A DNA stretch of 64,000 bases from Corticium candelabrum. Taxonomy: Eukaryota > Porifera > Homoscleromorpha > Homosclerophorida > Plakinidae. Position numbers and translations under genes: made by a program. The stretch is from the NCBI RefSeq assembly GCF_963422355.1, contig NC_085089.1, forward strand, positions 981,001-1,045,000, given 5' to 3'. The stretch's first letter is position 1. Each line of letters starts with the position of its first letter. Under the pieces are notes generated by a model that made no database searches, had not been told where the DNA came from, and saw only the letters and a list, made by a program, of their open reading frames with translations. This document shows, one piece after another, positions 29,202 through 41,397 of the stretch.

Positions 29202-30082
29202 ATTCAGTTATTTTATTCTATCTAATTCTTTACATGTGTAGCATTACACATATTTTCTATTTCTCTAAAATACAAAAATACGGTGTAATTTGATAGATAT
29301 TGATGGAGTAAGTTGTAACTCAATAATGTCTACTCGTTTATACACATGGATCTTATTAGTTTATTTTATCGTAGCCTCGCGTAGCCAGACCCTCTCCCGC
29401 GTACTCATCCTGTCTACCCACTAGTTTAATTAATACACATCTAAAGGAAGTTGGTCATTGTGAGACATAAACAATTCTATCTCCGGTGTGTGGGGTATAA
29501 ATATTCATTACATGTACTATAGCTGAGAATTTATGTACAGTGGGGTGCAAAATTGAGTAGACTGTACAAAGAATGAATTTTACAAGATAATTTGCTCTAA
29601 AATTGGACACACTTGTGTCAAGACAAAAACATAAGATATTAATAATTGTTTAGATTATTCAATCATTTTTAAAGATTGTAGAGAGCACAGTGGGCAGAGT
29701 AGCACAAAGGTGTGATTGCAGGAAGATGGAGAAATGTTGTACTTGCTGCCAAAGTGAGATTTAGAAAAATGGGATTGTATATCCTTGTGTAAGTCAAAAC
29801 AAAGAATGGATGGCCTTGTGCAAAATTGGAACTCTCCAGCAATAAATGTCATGGACGATTTGGCTCTTTTTATCGACGATAACTGCAAGACTACAGGAAA
29901 CCAACTGCAGGTGTCGTATGCCAACAACCAATTGATACCAAACTCATCAATAGTGTGGTACAATACCAACTGAACTGGAATACACAACAAACTACTACTA
30001 CAGTGTTGTTCTCGACACTGTATGAAACATATGAAACTAGTTGATGTGTATTTCATATACAACTTCCACTGATACGCGACAT
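29202..30082. other. convergent spacer, SLC49A4 copy 1 to PSAT1 relic
   Basis: No coding sequence is recognised. At 29373-29392 there is a stray copy of the inverted-repeat tip of the element at 32707-35023 (CTCGCGTAGCCAGACCC), also present in the distal unit at 37835, so it predates the duplication. Confidence 0.5.
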
Positions 30083-30223
30083 CTAGTTCTTCTGCTGTCG
30101 ATGTCGTACGGCAAATTCTTTCATGAATTTAGCGAGACACTGCACTTCCTCGACTGTAATCGCATTGTACATTGAAACACGTACACCTCCGACCGACCTG
30201 ACAGCAAACAAGAGAACTAGCCT

Positions 30224-30279
<56 letters not shown>

Positions 30280-30302
30280 TGTGTGTGTGTGTGTGTGTGT
30301 GC
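30224..30302. repeat. (GT)n microsatellite in PSAT1 relic intron 10
   Basis: A GT run with one CT interruption. The distal copy at 38683-38748 is shorter and pure, so the tract changed length after the duplication. Confidence 0.95.
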
Positions 30303-31217
30303 ATGTAAAACCTTGCACAAAGTGGACCACTGACTACATGTATGACACCTCACACATACCTATGTCCTTTCAGAGAGATCATGTTCAGCTTTCCAGCTTC
30401 ACTAAAATATTTTTGTTCCACTTCAGCGTCACCTTCGCGAGAGCCAATACGAAAAGTTACATTCATTCTTGAACGATACGGTTACTCCACTGTTGGGCTA
30501 CAGTTCAGATCACAAGAATGATATACAGACCGTCGCAAACGTATAAAGCCACTCCCTGCACGTGACTATACCTGAAGTTTGAATGACCACAAAATTATTG
30601 TAAAAGATTTACAAAAATAATTTCAACTGTAATGTACTGCAAATTTTCTATTCTAAACTACAGAGAAGGACTCTTCCTATTGGGTTTGTTTCTTATGACA
30701 GAATTTTGAAGTGCGCGCTACTTTCACCACAAAACAAACACGTGATGAATAGCTCAACAAAACATTTTTGTTATTCAATTTTGCCATTTGCTGAAAGAAA
30801 CCTACGCATGCTTTACCCATAATCTACTTGGAATACAAACTTCTTTCAGCTTTCTTTAGAAAACGAAAAACCACTATGACGTCATTGAGGGGACTATTTG
30901 TCATTTTTGTCAATAAGAAAACCCACAAAAACCACAATAACTTGAAACATCAACTAAATATTGTCTAGAAAACTACATCTTGTAAAAAATCTACTAAATT
31001 CTTTAGATTGTACACAAAATTTCTAAAAGTGTAACTTCCGGTTTGAAATGGTTGTGGTCGAAATGTTGCAAAATGATGTTGATAGCGCGAAATCTTTGAT
31101 TGTCTAGTCGTTGTTTGAGCTCACAGAGCTGCCAAATTGCGGATTCCTGTAGCTGAGTGACCAATCTTTCGTTAGACGAAATAGAGGAAAAGTCGGACAG
31201 CTGGTGTGAGTTTGGGG

Positions 31218-31436
31218 ATGCCCCGAGATCGGCAGCTCAGTCCACGACGTTGCGGTAAACTCGAAGGCTTGAAAGAGTGTGGTCTGGGTGAGCGTAACAT
31301 CGCCAAAACTGTCGGTGTTTCACGTGGATCGGTGAAAAACTGTCTAAAAAGACTAGAGGCCGGAGCAATAAGCTGTAAGAAAAGATCTCGTCGGCCGAGA
31401 AAAACATGTGACAGAACACAATACATGCTAACATGA
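31218..31436 (+). mobile_element. Tc1/mariner-like transposase N-terminal fragment
   Basis: An open frame of 72 residues carries the DNA-binding part of a Tc1-like transposase: MPRDRQLSPRRCGKLEGLKE, then a helix-turn-helix (ERNIAKTVGVSRGSVKNCLK) and a basic RSRRPRKT tail. It stops at 31436, within sequence shared with the other unit from about 31409, so the catalytic DDE part is absent. The preceding 700 bases are unique to this unit and may be the element's 5' region. The insertion coincides with loss of PSAT1 exon 9. Confidence 0.65.
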
Positions 31437-32444
31437 TGACTACAGAGTAAACATTAGGTTGCAGTCAAGTCACATGTTTCATAGTCTTGTTACGCTCACA
31501 GAGTCAGTCTTTTACATTACTGGCTCATCAATGCAAACTGACAAAGTACGTACTTGACTGCACTGCTTTATTAGTATCGTAACAACTCACGGTAGCTGAT
31601 CTGTCTACAGTACAATAGAAGTTTCATTGCCAGTGCAATGTATGCTACTGTGTGCCAGTACAGTGTCTAACGTATCGACAGCAAGAGCAACACACTACAA
31701 TACAAGTGGACGATAAACGATGACAACAGTGGCAACCATCACATGCACTCAAACTGTTGTACATGGGTACATGGGTGACTCAGCTTGAGTGTAATAATTA
31801 CATGTCATGGGGGTACATGCATCATCATACAGCAGGTCCTACGTACAGAGTGTCACTGTGTATAGATGAGACATACACACCTTGAGGTCCCCCTAGCTGT
31901 TCAATCCACTCAAAAACAAGTTTCATGATGTACACACTGTAGACCGGTGGCGTGTTGTACACGGAGCTGGCGTCCGCATTCACCTATCACGTAACGAACT
32001 GTCAGACATTCAAAGGATACAAGAACTGAGAGTGACTCACTTTATAGTCCAATATAATTGGACACAGTGGATGTGCTTTACCAATCAAGTCTTCACGAGC
32101 TAACAACACAATATCAACAACACAATATCAAACGAGTCAAATTTGCACACACAAACGGTTCTGGTTCTGGCTACATTGAGATATTAATTTCGTACCAATC
32201 ACTACTGTGACTCCAGCTGAACCGATGTTTTTCTGAGCTCCAGCAATTATGACTCCAAACTAAAACGATTACATGATTTGTGTTGTCGTGATGTATGAAT
32301 ATAGTGAAGTTGACACCTTGCTGATGTCGTTCTCTTTTGTGAGTATGTTTGAAGACATGTCACAGACTAGAGGAATGTCGCCCGTGTCGGGTATAAACGG
32401 AAACTCGATGCCTTCAATAGAAACATCACGTCAGAGTTTGACAC

Positions 32445-32446
<2 letters not shown>

Positions 32447-32536
<90 letters not shown>
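32447..32536. repeat. (CAGA)n-(CA)n microsatellite
   Basis: Compound repeat just upstream of PSAT1 exon 5. It is shorter in the distal unit (40125-40190). Confidence 0.95.
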
Positions 32537-32539
<3 letters not shown>

Positions 32540-32706
32540 GACAAAAAATGGAAAAATGTCAAGCCCTCCACGTCATTCGATGTCGACCTTAAGGTCAGTT
32601 GCGCGGAGACAGGGCCTCCATGCGCTACTTGGAGGCTTAGGGCCACCGCTACAATCCACCTGGAGCTTAGCCGGAGTCATCCAGGTGCACTGACTATGTG
32701 CAGCTC

Positions 32707-35023
32707 TAGTCTCGCGTAGCCAGACCCCTTTCCGCCGCGTCCTCCCGGCGAAATGGGGTCTGGTGAACGGCCTTTGATGTCGCTGTGTGCCGCGTAGCCA
32801 GAAATCGGCTATCTAAAGACCGGATTTTGTTTCTTAAACGCTTTACGAAAGACGAGACTGGTATGCACGCAGTGCAATCCTATCTCAATTAGCTTCTCTT
32901 GTTTCGTAGAGAACAACTCGAAGACTACAGCTTTAGAGTCGTTGCTGTTTGTGAAATCTGCATGTTTACAGCAGCGATTAAACGCGGCCGTGGAAACGTT
33001 GACGTCGACAGGCTTCGATTTCATGCAGCCATGATCGACGTCGTACGATCTAGCGTTGTGCGCTCGTGTCACAACGGAGACTGAATGCAAACGTACTGGA
33101 TGGATGCGAACGTACTCGGTGCTGTTTGCTGTTTGCTGTTTTTTGACGTCTAAAGCGACCGCAGACAGTCCAGATTGAGCGATGTCTGGAAGGGCTTGGA
33201 GCTGCATGACGTCATCGAAACAAGATGAGTCGTCTTTCTGTGTTTGGGTAATCATTTCATGTGTTTTGCGCTTTGCTTTGGTGAACACATACAGTAGCAA
33301 CCAGGAAGAGACCACGTTGTGATTGGAGTAATATGAACGGAAGCAGCTTGGGTTGCAGACTTCACTTAATTCTGACACTGCATGTCAATCTGTGGAACAC
33401 GCAAGTCTCTACTACTTACCTTTATACATTATATGATATCTGCCTGGCCCTGAGTAACCTTTACATAACGATCAACACTGCATGCGTATACTGCATGATC
33501 ATCATGTATTAATTCATAGATATACATATATGGTAGTCCATATATAGCTAGTCTAGAGTTTTTTACTAAATCTTTTGTACTAAATAGACAACAGTTGGTC
33601 ACTGTATATTCAGCTCAGATCAAAGTTGGGATCCCACTTTACATTTCCATCAGATTGTATTGATTTGCAAGAATTTCGTCTAGTTGATATGTATTCGAGT
33701 GCCTCCACAGTCGAGATGAAAGAAAATTTTTGGATGTCATTTAGTAAAGTAGACAGCACATTGAGAGTTCTAATAGCTACAACAGCATTTGGGATGGGTG
33801 TTGACATTCCCAACATTAGGTGGATTGTTCATTGGAGTCCTGCAAGACTCATTGAAGATTATGTCCAAGAGACTGGGCGAGCTGGAAGGGATGGCTTGAC
33901 AGCAACTGCACTGCTTGTATATGGACATCTGCACAGAACAGTTTCATCCTCGATGAAGAAGTATGGACAAAATTTTACAACTTGTCGTAGGAAGTGCTTA
34001 TTTGCTAATTTCTTATTTGCTGGTAGTGAAGACAGTGCAGGAAAAGGATGTGGTTGTTGTGATGTTTGTGTACTTAGTTGTGACTGTGGTAACTGCTGTA
34101 CCTTTGACCTTCCAGTGAAGTAAATAACTGCATGTTGTAATAACTGGCTAAAATTCTAGATCATGTAGCGCTGCATGCATGATCATAAATCATGCAATGA
34201 AACTTAACTGTCTGACATGTCGACGTGCGTTTGTGTTTGATGAAACGACCAGATGCTATCACCTTGTTGAGCAAGAGAAAGCAGTTGGATGGAAGTAGTC
34301 TCCCTGAAGCTCCACATACTCTGGAAGTTACGCTGCAGGAACACGCGTAATAGCTAGCTCTTCCAAACAACACATCGAATCTGTACCACCTTAGGACGTC
34401 CAGCATTTCTGTCAACGTGGTCTCTTCCTGGTTGCTACTGTATGTGTTGACCAAAGCAAAGCACAAAACACATGAAATGATTACCCAAACACAGAAAGAC
34501 GACTCATGCATCTTGTTTCGATGACGTTATACTTCTCCAAGCCCTTCCAGACATCGCTCAATCTGGGCTGTCTGCAGTCGCTTTAGACGTCAAAAAACAG
34601 CAAACAGCACCGAGTACGTTCGCATCCATCCAGTACGTTTGCATTCAGTCTCCGTTGTGACACGAGCGCACAACGCTAGATCGTACGACGTCGATCATGG
34701 CTACATGAAATCGAAGCCTGTCGACGTCAACGTTTCCGCGGCCGCGTTTAATCGCTGCTGTAAACATGCAGATTTCACAAACAGCAACGACTCTAAAGCT
34801 GTAGTCTTCGAGTTGTTCTCTACGAAACAAGAGAAGCTAATTGAGATAGGATTGCACTGCGTGCATACCAGTCTCGTCTTTCGTAAAGCGTTTAAGAAAC
34901 AAAATGCGGTCTTTAGATAGCCGATTTCTGGCTACACGGCACACAGCGACATCAAAGGCCGTTCACCAGACCCCATTTCGCCGGGGAGGACGCGGCGGAA
35001 AGGAGTCTGGCTACGCGAGACTA
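32707..35023. mobile_element. 2.3 kb long-inverted-repeat transposon with captured helicase segment
   Basis: The element starts TAGTCTCGCGTAGCCAGAC and ends with the inverted copy. Arms of about 615 bases (32707-33322 and 34408-35023) flank a 1.1 kb interior. A 9-base direct repeat GTGCAGCTC borders it (32698-32706 and 35024-35032), and the distal unit shows the uninterrupted site at 40351-40359, so this is an insertion after the duplication. Long inverted repeats plus a 9-base target duplication fit Mutator-like elements. No transposase was seen; the interior carries a RecQ-type helicase segment. The open frames in the arms (32809-33378 and 34639-34920) are the same sequence read from opposite strands. 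Confidence 0.8.
33600..34123 (+). pseudogene. captured RecQ-type DNA helicase fragment
   Basis: The frame from about 33626 to TAA at 34123 encodes the C-terminal half of a RecQ-type helicase core: LRVLIATTAFGMGVDIPNIR (motif V region), then YVQETGRAGRDG (motif VI with its arginine finger) and a cysteine-rich zinc-binding segment (CRRKCLF, CGCCDVC). The ATPase half with motifs I-IV is absent, so it cannot be a working helicase. It lies in the unique centre of the inverted-repeat element, in an arrangement like a gene fragment carried by a transposon. The parent gene is not in the window. Confidence 0.75.
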
Positions 35024-35639
35024 GTGCAGCTCTGGGACTGGACACCAAGGCCCACAAGTACCCGTCTGCTGTACTTGCATGATGCCAAGCCAGCGGTCAC
35101 GTTTACCCCAGTCAATGACCAGGTACTCATTTATACTCCTGAGTCGAGAGAAGCAATAATTATTATTGTGTGTAAGTTTCTTCTTTAAATTTGCCTAGGC
35201 AAAGTAAAACGTGCTTTCGCATCACTGACTCACCTTCAATCGACGGCGAAAAGTACGCATACGATGATGGTTCGGCTGTAAAATAAAGGTACTTTGTGTC
35301 ACGTGATTATGTGCGGTGTCACACATTTCCATGTGTTTTTCGCATCACTCAAGCCCTTTCGTACTGTAGTATGGACTCCATTTGTAGAAAGAAACACGGA
35401 GGAAAGTGCAAAAGACCGAGCGATTGCAAGTCATTCAACATGATCATGTGGAGTCTACAACATACGAATGACTGAGTCGCTTATGAACTGTAACTTGTTC
35501 ACTTTCACTTTCAGAGTCGCCTGAAGCATCTAGATCCGTCTCTTGTGTGCTCTAGTAGTTGACCTCGGAAAGCAAGACCAGTGCTGCGCAACACAGCAAG
35601 CGTTCGGTCCGCAGCCCAAGGGCTTAGCGTACATTAATG

Positions 35640-36068
<429 letters not shown>

Positions 36069-36267
36069 TTTATACACATCACGCGTTTTTGCACTAATAG
36101 AAAGATCAGATTTTCGTACTGCAGTGTCCAATACTTTATTCTTTTTATGTACAGTTTTCTTTACCTAGAGAGAGAGAGGTGTCATACTACTACGTCTGGC
36201 ATGACTTGTAAACACGAGCACGTGACTGGAACATGTTTGAGTAGCTAGTGTCTTATCCCGACGCGTC

Positions 36268-37662
36268 ATGGCTGGCCGCTTCTACGTACTGTCTGTATTT
36301 TGCTGTTTTGCTTTCTGCCAAACAGCAGTGTGGATGACGTTCTCTAGTGTGCCCAAATTTACCGAAAGCGTCTACAACGTAGGAAAAGGCGAAGTAAGAT
36401 ATTGTTAGCAAGTCTCCACAACAGCATTGGTGTATCCTTTCGTTGTACTAACTAGTCTTTGTCTGAAGGTGGACTTGCTGCTTAATTGGGGTTCTATAAT
36501 GTTTGTGCCTTCTGTTGTCATTAGCTCTTGGATTCTTACTACACGCAATGGTCTCAAGAGAACTGCAATATTAGGATTCTTGCTGACCTTTCTTGGTTCT
36601 CTTGTACGTCTCGTCCCAACATTTATTCCAGGAACTTTTAGAAAAAGTGCATATGGTCATGCTTGTCTGCATGTTGGTCAGATTTTCAATGCTATAGCTG
36701 GAGCCGCTTCAATGGGTGCTGCGAGTCGTCTGTCTGCAGACTGGTTTCCAGAGTCGCAGAGAACAAGAGTTACCGCTTCAGTTTATGCAGCCAGTAATCT
36801 GGCAGTCACTGTGACTGCAGTCATCGGACCAGCAATAGTCACTTCGGACGACAAGCTGCCAACTCTTCTCTACTGCCTTGCTGGTGTGTCCTTCGTACCA
36901 TTTGTGAGTTCATTTATTCATTTCCCATCATCTGCTGTCAAAATTTCACCTGCCACAGCAATAACCAATGCAAAAGCACCTACTGACGACTCTCTACCAC
37001 TCATTACTAATGATACAAGGAAAAAGCTACAAAAAGTGTCCTTTATCAAAGGGGTAATGAAAGTGTCCAGGAGCTACTCTGCAATGGCACTCTTCTTTGC
37101 TAGTGGAATAATGGGTGGCATGACTAACATCTACATGAGTGTCTTACCAACAGGCATGAATGCAGAAGGACAAGACGAAACGAAAGGTGATCTGCTGAAT
37201 TCAATGGGGACACTAGCAAGCATACTAGGAGGGATACTAATAGGATATATTGCAGATCGTTTCTTTCAACGTCACTTAAAAGATGTGCTGGTCACTATTA
37301 TATTTACGTCCTTTGTTTTCTTTTTTGGGTTGGTTTACACCATCTACCTTCGACCAGAGTTATTCTGGTTTCAGGTGGTTTGTTCGTTGGTTTCTGGATT
37401 TGCTCAGGGAGGCCGAGATGCTCTAACTGCCGAACTAGGAGCTGAACTGACATACCCTGCTGATGAAGGAACATCGGCTGGTATCTACACTCTCATTTAC
37501 AGTGTTGCAGCTTTGTTGCTAATTGTGGCTGCTCCTCTATTGTCAACTATATGGCTGGGAGTTGCTTTACTCGCTGGGCTCTTGTTAACACTAGGACTAG
37601 TTGTTACAATCAAAGAGCAGTATTGCAGGCGATCTGCAACAGATAATGAAACTATTAACTAA
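36268..37662 (+). CDS. SLC49A4: SLC49A4-like MFS transporter, distal copy
   Basis: Two exons, 36268-36393 and 36469-37662, encode 439 residues; exon structure and length equal those of the copy at 27807-29201. Amino-acid differences are few and scattered (for example TTRNG for TTHNG, FASGIMG for FAGGIMG, IYSVAA for IYNVAA), with no frameshift, so both copies could work. About 12 membrane segments are visible, with the SLC49-type LLLNWGSIMFVPSVVISSWI start. The upstream region differs from copy 1 beyond the palindrome: here a (CA)n and SINE-like sequence precede it, so the two copies may have different promoters. The gene is convergent with the intact PSAT1. Confidence 0.8.
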
Positions 37663-38541
37663 ATTCAGTTATTTTATTCTATCTAATTCTTTACATGTGT
37701 AGCATTACATATATTTTCTATTTCTCTAAAATACAAAAATACAGTGTAATTTGATAGATATTGATGGAGTAAGTTGTAACTCAATAATGTCTACTCGTTT
37801 ATACACATGGATCTTATTAGTTTATTTTATCCTAGCCTCGCGTAGCCAGACCCTCTCCCGCGTACTCATCCTGTCTACCCACTAGTTTAATTAATACACA
37901 TCTAAAGGAAGTTGGTCATTGTGAGACATAAACAATTCTATCTCCGGTGTGTGGAGTATAAATATTCATTACATGTACTATACCTAAGGATTTATGTACA
38001 GTGGGGTGCAAAATTGAGTAGACTGTACAAAGAATGAATTTTACAAGATAATTTGCTCTAAAATTGGACACACTTGTGTCAAGACAAAAACATAAGATAT
38101 TAATAATTGTTTAGATTATTCAATTATTTTTAAAGATTGTAGAGAGCACAGTGGGCAGAGTAGCACAAAGGTGTGATTGCAGGAAGATGGAGAAATGTTG
38201 TACTTGCTGCCAAGGTGAGATTTAGAAAAATGGAATCGTATATCCTTGTGTAAGTCAAAACAAAGAATGGATGGCCTTGTGCAAAATTGGAACTCTCCAG
38301 CAATAAATGTCATGGACGATTTGGCTCTTTTTATCGACGATAACTGCAAGACTACAGGAAACCAACTGCAGGTGTCGTATGCCAACAACCAGTTGATATC
38401 AAACTCACGAAGTGTGGTACAATACCAACTGAACTGGAATACACAACAAACTACTACTACAGTGTTGTTCTCGACACTGTATGAAACATATGAAACTAGT
38501 TGATGTGTATTCCATATACAACTTCCACTGACACGCGACAT
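37663..38541. other. convergent spacer, SLC49A4 copy 2 to PSAT1
   Basis: Duplicate of 29202-30082. It carries the 3' untranslated parts of both genes and a stray TIR-like fragment at about 37835. No gene was recognised. Confidence 0.5.
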
Positions 38542-38682
38542 CTAGTTCTTCTGCTGTCGATGTTGTACAGCAAATTCTTTCATGAATTTAGCGAGACACT
38601 GCACTTCCTCGACTGTAATCGCATTGTACATTGAAACACGTACACCTCCGACCGACCTGACAGCAAACAAGAGAACTAGCCT

Positions 38683-38749
<67 letters not shown>

Positions 38750-40121
38750 ATGTAAAACTTTGCACAAAGTGAACCACTGACTACATGTATGACACCTCAC
38801 ATACCTATGTCCCTTCAGAGAGATCATGTTCAGCTTTCCAGCTCCACTAAAAAAATTTTGTTCCACTTCAGCGTCACCTTCACGAGAGCCAATACGAAAG
38901 GTTGCATTCATTCTTGAACGATACGGTTTCTCCACTGTTGGGCTACAGTTCAGATCACGAGAATGATATAAGTACAACAGACACAACAACGAGACATTCT
39001 TACAAGTACACATCGTTGTACTCTTCCACAACAGAGTAAATCAATCCTGACTTTGCTTTACTGTTCATTTCCATCGCTACAGCAAAGCATAAAACACACG
39101 AAAAATGTTAGAACACAATACATGCTAACATGATGACTACAGAGTAAACATTAGGTTGCAGTCAAGTCACATGTTTCATAGTCTTGTTACGCTCACAGAG
39201 TCAGTCTTTTACATTACTAGCTCATCAATGCAAACTGACAAAGTACGTACTTGACTGTACTGCTTTATTAGTATCGTAACAACTCACGGTAGCTGATCTG
39301 TCTACAGTACAATAGAAGTTTCATTGCCAGTGCAATGTATGCTACTGTGTGCCAGTACAGTGGCTAACGTATCGACAGCAAGAGCAACACACTACAATAC
39401 AAGTGGACGATAAACGATGACAACAGTGGCAACCATCACATGCACTCAAACTGTTGTACATGGGTACATGGTTGACTCAGCTTGAGTGTAATAATTACAT
39501 GTCATGGGGTACATGCATCATCATACAGCAGGTCCTACGTACAGAATGTCACTGTGTATAAATGAGACATACACACCTTGAGGTCCTCCTAGCTGTTCAA
39601 TCCACTCAAAAACAAGTTTCATGATGTACACACTGTAGACCGGTGGCGTGTTGTACACGGAGCTGGCGTCCGCATTCACCTATCACGTAACGAACTGTCA
39701 GACATTCAAAGGATACAACAACTGAGAGTGACCCACTTTATAGTCCAATATAATTGGACACAGCGGATGTGCTTTACCAATCAAGTCTTCACGAGCTAAC
39801 AACACAACATCAAACAACTCAAACTTGCACACACAAAATGGTTCTGGCTACATTGAGATATTAATTTCGTACCAATCACTACTGTGACTCCAGCTGAACC
39901 AATGTTTTTCTGAGCTCCGGCAATTATGACTCCAAACTAAAACAATTACATGATTTGTGTTGTCGTGATGTATGAATATAGTGAAGTTGACACCTTGCTG
40001 ATGTCAATCTCTTTTGTGAGTATGTTTGAGGACATGTCACAGACTAGAGGAATGTCGCCCGTGTCGGGTATAAATGGAAACTCGATGCCTTCAATAGAAA
40101 CATCACGTCAGAGTTTGACAC

Positions 40122-40192
<71 letters not shown>

Positions 40193-41323
40193 GACAAAAA
40201 ATGGAAAAATGTCAAGCCCTCCACGTCATTCAACGTCGACCTTAAGGTAAGTTGCGCGGAGATAGGGCCTCCATGCGCTACTTGGAGGCTTAGGGCCACC
40301 ACTACAATCCACCTGGAGCTTAGTCGGAGTCACCCAGGTGCACTAACTATGTGCAGCTCTGGGACTGTACACCAAGGCCCACAAGTACCCGTCTGCTGCA
40401 TGATGTTACTTGCATGATGCCAAGCCAGCGGTCACGTCCACCCCAGTCAATGATCAGGTACTCATCTACACTCCTGAGTCGAGAAAAGCAATTCATTATT
40501 GTGTGTAAGTTTCTTCTTTAACGAAGCACTTCACTGGACCGTGCATATCTGACTCCGCCCTCGGCACTAAACATTACTGGTCACACATCAAGTTGGGAAG
40601 TTTGGCGTTATCTCAGAGCAAACTTGATAGCGGAGCATTATGCTAAGAATAGAAAACAAAAACGTACGAGGCAATTTCCAAATAACGTCCAGTAGATGTA
40701 GGTTTCGTTTTACCGCTTCTTGTAGACTTTTAAATTTGCCTAGGCAAAGTAAAATGTGCTTTCGCATCACTGACTCACCTTCAATCGACGGCAAAAAGTA
40801 CGCATACGGTGATGGTTCGACTGTAAAATAAAGGTACTTTGTGTCACGTGATTATGTGCGGTGTCACACATTTCCGTGTGTTTTTTTGCATCACGCAAGC
40901 CCTTTTGTACTGTAGTATGGCCTCCATTTGTAGAAAGAAACACAGAGGAAAGTGCAAAAAAACGAGCAATTGCAAGTCATTCAATACGATCATGTGGAGT
41001 CTACAACATATGAATGACTGAGTCGCTTATGAACTGTAACTTGTTCTCTTTCACTTTCAGAGTTGCCTGAAGCATCTAGATCCGTCTCTTGTGTGCTCTA
41101 GTGGTTGACCTCAGAAAGCAAGACCAAAACAATGTGCTGCACAACACAACAAGCGTTCGGTCCGCAGCCCAAGGCCTTAACGTACATTAATGTCTACTGC
41201 GTGTGCGTCAATCGGTGAAGTGTTTGAAACTGCAACCCTGCAAGATCCTGGATGTTTTCATTGTCCAAATGCACTCTCTAACCAATTGAGCTACAGCACC
41301 TCACACCCACACCCACACACAGA

Positions 41324-41397
<74 letters not shown>

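Larger units (their letters stand above)
30083..32411 (-). pseudogene. PSAT1: PSAT1 copy, broken (exons 5-8, 10, 11 only)
   Basis: Exons equivalent to 5 (32411-32317), 6 (32259-32196), 7 (32099-32041), 8 (31983-31881), 10 (30497-30360) and 11 (30197-30083) of phosphoserine aminotransferase are present with unchanged lengths and open frames, including the pyridoxal-phosphate lysine site [11 protein letters not shown] in exon 6. Exon 9 is missing: its place (30522-31408) is taken by unrelated DNA with a Tc1-like fragment. Exons 1-4 are also absent, because the unit ends at the (CA)n at 35744. No start codon region remains and joining exon 8 to 10 does not restore the missing part of the fold. 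The complete gene is at 38542-42197. It could still be transcribed from an outside promoter. Confidence 0.85.

Noticed and set aside
29785-29973. Small protein between SLC49A4 and PSAT1 copies
   Set aside because: The frame is shared by both units only because of the recent duplication, differs in its end, and has no recognised motif.
32809-33378. 189-residue protein inside the transposon arm
   Set aside because: The same sequence is open in the opposite arm (34639-34920) by symmetry. No domain was recognised and there is no splice or start support.
33626-34123. Intact RecQ helicase gene
   Set aside because: The ATP-binding half is absent and the piece is enclosed by transposon arms.
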